From positions 1-8,983 of the forward strand of contig JADGPV010000208.1 of assembly GCA_017882245.1 (NCBI GenBank): 8,983 nt of DNA. Direction: 5' to 3'. Origin of the DNA: Bacteroidales bacterium. Its GTDB lineage: Bacteria; Bacteroidota; Bacteroidia; Bacteroidales; VadinHA17. Below are positions 5,578 through 8,983 of the stretch, piece by piece. A program made the translations under genes and the position numbers. The notes beneath the pieces were generated by a model. It did no database searches and was not told the DNA's origin. It saw only the letters and a program-made list of their open reading frames with translations. Each line of letters starts with the position of its first letter. The first letter of the stretch is position 1.

Positions 5578-6435
5578 ATGCTTTATGGAATTATTATTTT
5601 CTTCGTTTTGCTTCTTTTCTTCTGGGGAATAAGAATTGTAAGGCCCACCCAGAGAGGCCTTATTGAGAGACTGGGCAAGTATCACAATTTTGCGAATCCG
5701 GGTTTTCACTGGATTCTGCCAGTCATTGACAAGATGTACCTTGTGAATGTGACCGAGCAGATGGTTGATGCTGAACCGCAGGAGATCATCACCAATGACA
5801 ACCTGAACGCCAGCGTTGACGCCCAGGTTTATTTCCGGGTGAAGGCTGACGAGGATAGCGTGAAGGGTTCGATATACAATGTTCAGAACTTCAAGTACCA
5901 AATTGTCAACCTTGCACGCACTACACTGCGTAACATCATAGGTACGATGACGCTTAAGTCGGCCAACAGTGAGCGCGGCAAGATCAACGCTGAGCTTTAC
6001 AACACATTACATACAGAGACCAAGGGCTGGGGTATTGAGATCGTCCGTACTGAGCTGAAGGAGATTGATCCACCGAAGGATGTGCAGGAGACGATGAACA
6101 AGGTTGTGAAGGCTGAGAATGAGAAGATAGCAGCCATAGACATGGCTTCCGCCACGGAAACCGTTGCCGACGGTGTCAAGAGAGCGAAGATCAAAGAGGC
6201 TGAGGGCGGGAAGCAGTCGAGGATACTTCAGGCTGAAGGTGAAGCTGAGGCTATCAAACTGGTGAATGAGGCTGCCGAGAAATATTTTATCGGTAACGCA
6301 CAGATATTAAGGAAGCTGCAGGCGCTGGAGACCTCATTGCAGGCCAACTCAAAGATCGTCGTTCCGACCGGCAGTGACCTGGTGAATGTGATAGGTGACA
6401 TGGCAGGTATTGCCCCGTTACCGGGTAAAAAATAA
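5578..6435 (+). CDS. SPFH/band-7 (stomatin-like) membrane protein
   Basis: This 285-residue protein is an inner-membrane scaffold of the stomatin/prohibitin superfamily. Such proteins oligomerise into ring- or cage-like assemblies, and their exact roles in bacteria are often unclear. Residues 3-20 form one hydrophobic anchor (IIIFFVLLLFFWGI). The band-7 domain follows, with RPTQRGLIERLGKYHNFANP (22-41), PQEIITNDNLNASVDAQVYFRV (67-88), LARTTLRNIIGTMTL (112-126), SERGKINAEL (131-140) and WGIEIVRTELKEIDPP (151-166). Residues about 170-250 are charged and Ala/Glu-rich, including EAEGGKQSRILQAEGEAEAI, and should form the usual helical, coiled-coil arm. The C-terminal segment IVVPTGSDLVNVIGDM resembles the oligomerisation tail. 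No NfeD-type partner gene is next to it, although such pairing is common in this superfamily. It is separated from the mannan operon by the repeat region and probably has its own promoter. Confidence 0.9.
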   Translation: MLYGIIIFFVLLLFFWGIRIVRPTQRGLIERLGKYHNFANPGFHWILPVIDKMYLVNVTEQMVDAEPQEIITNDNLNASVDAQVYFRVKADEDSVKGSIYNVQNFKYQIVNLARTTLRNIIGTMTLKSANSERGKINAELYNTLHTETKGWGIEIVRTELKEIDPPKDVQETMNKVVKAENEKIAAIDMASATETVADGVKRAKIKEAEGGKQSRILQAEGEAEAIKLVNEAAEKYFIGNAQILRKLQALETSLQANSKIVVPTGSDLVNVIGDMAGIAPLPGKK

Positions 6436-6453
6436 TTAATAGTAAATAATTAT

Positions 6454-6461
6454 TATTTTTG
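6454..6461 (+). promoter_or_regulatory. Candidate -7 element for tRNA-Cys
   Basis: TATTTTTG matches TAnnTTTG and lies 15 nt before the mature tRNA 5' end, a normal distance for a tRNA promoter in this phylum. The upstream sequence is all A/T, and no clear -33 TTTG is seen. Confidence 0.5.
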
Positions 6462-6476
6462 CACCCACAAAGGCAT

Positions 6477-6547
6477 GGTCGGTTGTCCGAGTGGCTAGGA
6501 ATCGGTCTGCAAAACCGGGAACGGCGGTTCGAATCCGCCACCGACCT
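6477..6547 (+). tRNA. tRNA-Cys (anticodon GCA)
   Basis: A complete cloverleaf can be drawn. The acceptor stem GGTCGGT/ACCGACC has 7 perfect pairs. The D-arm is TCC-GAGTGGCTA-GGA. The anticodon stem TCGGT/ACCGG has one U-G pair, with loop CTGCAAA and anticodon GCA at 6509-6511. The variable loop is GAAC, and the T-arm is GGCGG-TTCGAAT-CCGCC. The discriminator base is T (U73), the identity base for tRNA-Cys. The CCA end is not encoded, as TCAA follows, so it must be added by nucleotidyltransferase. At 71 nt the length is normal. It lies between the SPFH gene and a strong terminator and is probably transcribed alone. Confidence 0.97.
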
Positions 6548-6553
6548 CAACAA

Positions 6554-6589
6554 AATCCTCCCCACGCAGTGGTGGAGGATTATTTTTTT
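6554..6589 (+). terminator. Intrinsic terminator after tRNA-Cys
   Basis: AATCCTCC-CCAC (6554-6565) pairs with GTGG-GGAGGATT (6569-6572 and 6574-6581), with a single bulged T at 6573 and a GCA loop. A run of seven T residues follows at 6583-6589. This is a strong rho-independent terminator starting 7 nt after the tRNA. Read on the minus strand, the stem is followed by TTGTTG, so it may also weakly stop the convergent minus-strand operon that ends at 6607. Confidence 0.88.
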
Positions 6590-6606
6590 AGCCCGACCTG
6601 AACTTA

Positions 6607-7206
6607 TTAAAACCTTATTGTTATTCCCAATCCAAGTGCCATTGAGTTTTCTGGCATTAAATTAAACTTCTGCAAAGTAAGCTCAGCTTTAGCCTTTCTG
6701 CTGCCTCCGACTGTCCATACAGGAACGCCAATTATTATATCAGTAATGCCGGCCAAACCAGTAATACCTATAACAACTGCACCAGCCCACGAACCATGCG
6801 GGTCTTCCGGCGGACCATGCGGTTTCGCGTTGTTCAACATAATTATTCCAGTAACAAAGCCTGTTGTCATTACACCGAGGCCGGTTAATGTCAAAGCCCT
6901 TCCCGTATTTCTCATCTTAACAGCTTTATCCATGTAAAGATTAAGTTGGTCAGCATTTAATGCATCAGGATTAACTTTCCTCATTATCATTTCCGGGGCA
7001 ATAAGAATTTTTTCGACTTCATCGGGAGAAAAAGTGAAATATATTCCTTCTGATGTTTTGAACCTGCATTCTGTCTTTGATTGCCCGAGCAATTTCCCCA
7101 CTGCTTTGTACCCGTTCTTCAGATACAGGGTATCCTGTGATTGTTGTCCATTGGCAAGCAATGATATAAAAATCAAAATTATAGCACTTATCAGTATCCT
7201 TTTCAT
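6607..7206 (-). CDS. Secreted or membrane protein of unknown function with two glycine-rich hydrophobic segments
   Basis: The protein has 199 residues from the ATG at 7206-7204. I prefer this start to the in-frame ATG at 7227 because it begins directly with a signal peptide (MKRILISAIILIFISLLANGQ) and follows the upstream stop by 4 nt. The mature protein begins with DTLYLKNGYKAVGKL...FKTSEGIYFTFSPDEVEKI (25-67), a compact beta-rich module common in Bacteroidota exported proteins. A short helix leads to two Gly/Ala/Ile-rich hydrophobic stretches (about 103-124 and 140-163), separated by an HGPPEDPHG linker. A basic SRKAKAEL segment and a tail ending GLGITIRF close the protein. I do not recognise a named family with a function. 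A membrane or envelope location is likely. It appears co-transcribed with the DUF4914-like gene, and its 3' end faces the tRNA terminator. Confidence 0.75.
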   Translation of the reverse strand: MKRILISAIILIFISLLANGQQSQDTLYLKNGYKAVGKLLGQSKTECRFKTSEGIYFTFSPDEVEKILIAPEMIMRKVNPDALNADQLNLYMDKAVKMRNTGRALTLTGLGVMTTGFVTGIIMLNNAKPHGPPEDPHGSWAGAVVIGITGLAGITDIIIGVPVWTVGGSRKAKAELTLQKFNLMPENSMALGLGITIRF

Positions 7207-7210
7207 AGAC

Positions 7211-8983
7211 TTATTTTTTCTCTTCAAAATCGTTAATGGTCAGGAAGGAGTACTGGTACTCCATAGGCAGGATCTTTGCATATTCTTCAACAGGGCAATC
7301 TGCAAGACAGGCGTTTATGATTTTCCGGCCAAGGGGCAGGAGATCAGGCTCAAGGAATGTCTGAAGTTCTTTCCTGAAGAAATTGCGTAGTATGATGGAT
7401 CCTGCATCATAGCCCTCCTCACCGATTTCTGTCTGCCGGTAAACTTTCAGAAATCTTGTTGGTATACGGGATCCTTCAATCGTCAGGTAATTAAGTTCAT
7501 AGCCGAGTAACGGACAGCGTGCAGGCTGGTACTGGTCATGTCTCAGCCTGGCATTGCCCCTGCGGGTAAGGTATTCGCGCATCAAGAGCTGTGGCTTAAA
7601 TCCTACTTTCCATGCTCCTATATGCTGGTTTGGGGTTAAAGTATAACGCACTCTTGGAGTATTGACTATCTGTTCGAGCAAAAGGTTTGCGTGCCTCACC
7701 CGCTTACCCGTTGCAAAAGGCCAGTAGGAGCCTGCGCCTTCGCTCTCCATATCACCCCCGCTCGTTATGCTGGGATTGGCATAGCCCCTCGGGCTGACCA
7801 GACGCCAGAGCCAGGCCAGAGCCGGAGGAAGAATATGGAACAGTCCGGCGATGCCGTATGACGGTTTTTCAGCAGTGCATGGAGGCATCCTTACACCGAA
7901 ATTACGAACATCAACCGTCACAGGCCTGCTGATGACCCCTGGCACGATATGCCTGGGTAGGACAACCCTCGGATTAGGACAGCGCTTTCCCGGGGCGTCC
8001 TCTGTATGATTCCATATGAGCGCAGTGCCATCAGGCCTTGTGTCAATATTAAGGAAGAGCAGAGGCTCACCCGGATTGATTGTGATCTTCTCAAGAAAAG
8101 GATCATCTCCATAACCGGTCACACCATCGACACGTATGAACCAGGCATTCTCAGCATCAGCAACAGTCAGCTTACCGTTAGTTTGCTGGTATGACGGGTG
8201 GCAGAGAGCCATATCATCAGTCACCGGATTAAATGAGCAGAACAGAGGAATTGATATCACCCTCTTCTCTCCGGTTAAAATATTTTGCCCGATCAATATC
8301 TGGCCGTTTGGCTCACGAACCAGGTTTTGTATCATCTCACTTTTTCCTCCACCACTTGCCCCTTCATGCATGAACGTGGTAATATTATCATACGGACTGA
8401 CAACCTGCACGGTAGAGCAATGGGTTGTCAGCCAGCTTTCGGCCTCACCTTTCGCCAGGAGCACACTGTAAAAGCCTTTCTTTGCGCTGGGGCCGGGGTA
8501 AAGATTATAGGAGAACATCTCATGAAGACCATCCAGTCTGTTGTGCACGACTATCTGTCTGCCATTAAAATGGGTGTGCCGGAAGGGCGGAGCAACATAA
8601 ACGACTGATTCAACAGAAAATCCTGACGGCAGATCATCAACAGGCAGAATTTTCTGTAAGAGTGACAATCCAAATGCAAAAAAAGAAGCATTCAGCGGAG
8701 TGACTACAATGCCTCCTGCACCGACAGGGTAGTTGCCGGCAAAACAGAGGAAGATACCTATCTCCTGCTCCTTAAGCCATTCGAATGTCTCACTCCTGAG
8801 CTTACTGAACTCATAACCGTATTCATCCTCAAATCTCTTTTTGTCTGTCGGTTGGGAATCTCCGATTAACATCGTGTCAGGATCACGTCTGCGCATATAT
8901 GGCTCAGTGTAGTTTGCCGACAGTCCGTTAGTAACGCGGTGCAGCTTAACTTCAGTAACCTCTCCTTTCCCGGGGATACTATA
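7211..8983 (-). CDS. DUF4914-like P-loop protein with PEP-carboxykinase-like motifs (partial, 5' end off right edge)
   Basis: The reading frame is open from the right window edge. At least 29 codons (YSIPGKGEVTEVKLHRVTNG...) precede the first Met at 8896, so that Met is probably internal. Counting from it, the P-loop is HEGASGGGKSE (177-187, K185/S186). It is followed by an Asp pair in NPVTDDMALCHPSY (223-236), then AWFIRVDGVTG, NPRVVLPRHIVPG (308-320) and MESEGAGSYWPFATGKRVRHANLL (383-406). P-loop, Asp pair and Arg/Gly-rich segments in this order recall the PEP carboxykinase/HPr kinase fold. The overall sequence matches my memory of the Bacteroidota/Firmicutes family DUF4914, whose reaction is unknown to me. 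It has no membrane segment and should be cytoplasmic. A phosphotransfer or nucleotide-dependent activity is inferred from motifs only. It is the upstream member of a two-gene unit with the small exported protein. Confidence 0.75.
   Translation of the reverse strand, partial: YSIPGKGEVTEVKLHRVTNGLSANYTEPYMRRRDPDTMLIGDSQPTDKKRFEDEYGYEFSKLRSETFEWLKEQEIGIFLCFAGNYPVGAGGIVVTPLNASFFAFGLSLLQKILPVDDLPSGFSVESVVYVAPPFRHTHFNGRQIVVHNRLDGLHEMFSYNLYPGPSAKKGFYSVLLAKGEAESWLTTHCSTVQVVSPYDNITTFMHEGASGGGKSEMIQNLVREPNGQILIGQNILTGEKRVISIPLFCSFNPVTDDMALCHPSYQQTNGKLTVADAENAWFIRVDGVTGYGDDPFLEKITINPGEPLLFLNIDTRPDGTALIWNHTEDAPGKRCPNPRVVLPRHIVPGVISRPVTVDVRNFGVRMPPCTAEKPSYGIAGLFHILPPALAWLWRLVSPRGYANPSITSGGDMESEGAGSYWPFATGKRVRHANLLLEQIVNTPRVRYTLTPNQHIGAWKVGFKPQLLMREYLTRRGNARLRHDQYQPARCPLLGYELNYLTIEGSRIPTRFLKVYRQTEIGEEGYDAGSIILRNFFRKELQTFLEPDLLPLGRKIINACLADCPVEEYAKILPMEYQYSFLTINDFEEKK

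Noticed and set aside
5561..5632. 23-codon out-of-frame frame MKGIMPCFMELLFSSF... overlapping the SPFH start
   Set aside because: It is short and overlaps the real start in another frame. The AAAGGA site fits the ATG at 5578 better. A leader peptide cannot be excluded but has no support.
6431..6460. AATAATTA/TAATTATT hairpin followed by T residues as a terminator for the SPFH gene
   Set aside because: The stem is only A-T pairs with an 8-nt loop, overlaps the stop codon and coincides with the tRNA promoter element. It is too weak to call.
6477..6547. Phage or integrative element attachment at tRNA-Cys
   Set aside because: There is no duplicated tRNA 3' end, integrase or other mobile-element gene in the window.
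7207..7227. Upstream in-frame ATG at 7227 as the start of the exported protein
   Set aside because: It would add seven charged residues before a normal signal peptide and overlap the upstream gene. The ATG at 7206 is more natural.
7034..8608. Plus-strand open frames of 62-118 codons opposite the right-hand minus-strand genes
   Set aside because: They are antisense to the DUF4914-like and exported-protein genes, have no family resemblance and have no ribosome site.
8894..8896. ATG at 8896 as the true start of the DUF4914-like gene
   Set aside because: The frame stays open for 29 more codons to the window edge with protein-like composition, so the gene most likely starts outside the window.

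Overview
The window looks like a chromosomal stretch from a member of the Bacteroidota, probably the order Bacteroidales or a close relative. The evidence is the set of Bacteroidota-type families (an AraC-type sensor, lipoprotein mannanases, the mannosylglucose phosphorylase/cellobiose epimerase pair and a DUF4914-like protein), A-rich leaders with few strong Shine-Dalgarno sites, and promoter elements of the TAnnTTTG type.

Positions 1-215 (minus) hold the N-terminal part of an AraC-family regulator that runs off the left edge. A 294-bp divergent spacer follows. It carries one TAnnTTTG element facing each way, a 14-bp palindrome and a cluster of ATGAT/ATCAT half-sites. Positions 510-5347 (plus) are a compact four-gene beta-mannan operon: a GH5 mannanase lipoprotein, a GH26 mannanase lipoprotein, a cytoplasmic GH130 4-O-beta-mannosyl-glucose phosphorylase, and an AGE-family cellobiose (mannobiose) 2-epimerase. 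The inferred pathway is as follows. The two lipoproteins cut mannan to manno-oligosaccharides and mannobiose. Imported mannobiose is epimerised to mannosyl-glucose. The phosphorylase then splits it into mannose 1-phosphate and glucose, which saves one ATP. No transporter or SusC/SusD pair is present in the window.

Positions 5327-5540 are an unusual intergenic region made of short repeats. An 18-bp perfect inverted repeat built from 7-nt units spans it. Its left arm encodes the last six residues of the epimerase, and a CTCCTCC hairpin lies inside. A membrane-anchored SPFH/stomatin-type protein (5578-6435) follows, then a well-formed tRNA-Cys(GCA) at 6477-6547 with its own TAnnTTTG element and a strong intrinsic terminator.

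The right end (6607-8983, minus) holds a two-gene unit. The upstream gene is a large DUF4914-like protein with a P-loop and PEP-carboxykinase-like motifs, and it runs off the right edge. Four nucleotides after its stop codon comes a small signal-peptide-bearing protein of unknown function.

Most of the window is recognisable. The less explained parts are the repeat mosaic that reaches into the epimerase gene, the dyad-rich divergent control region, and the P-loop protein with its secreted or membrane neighbour.
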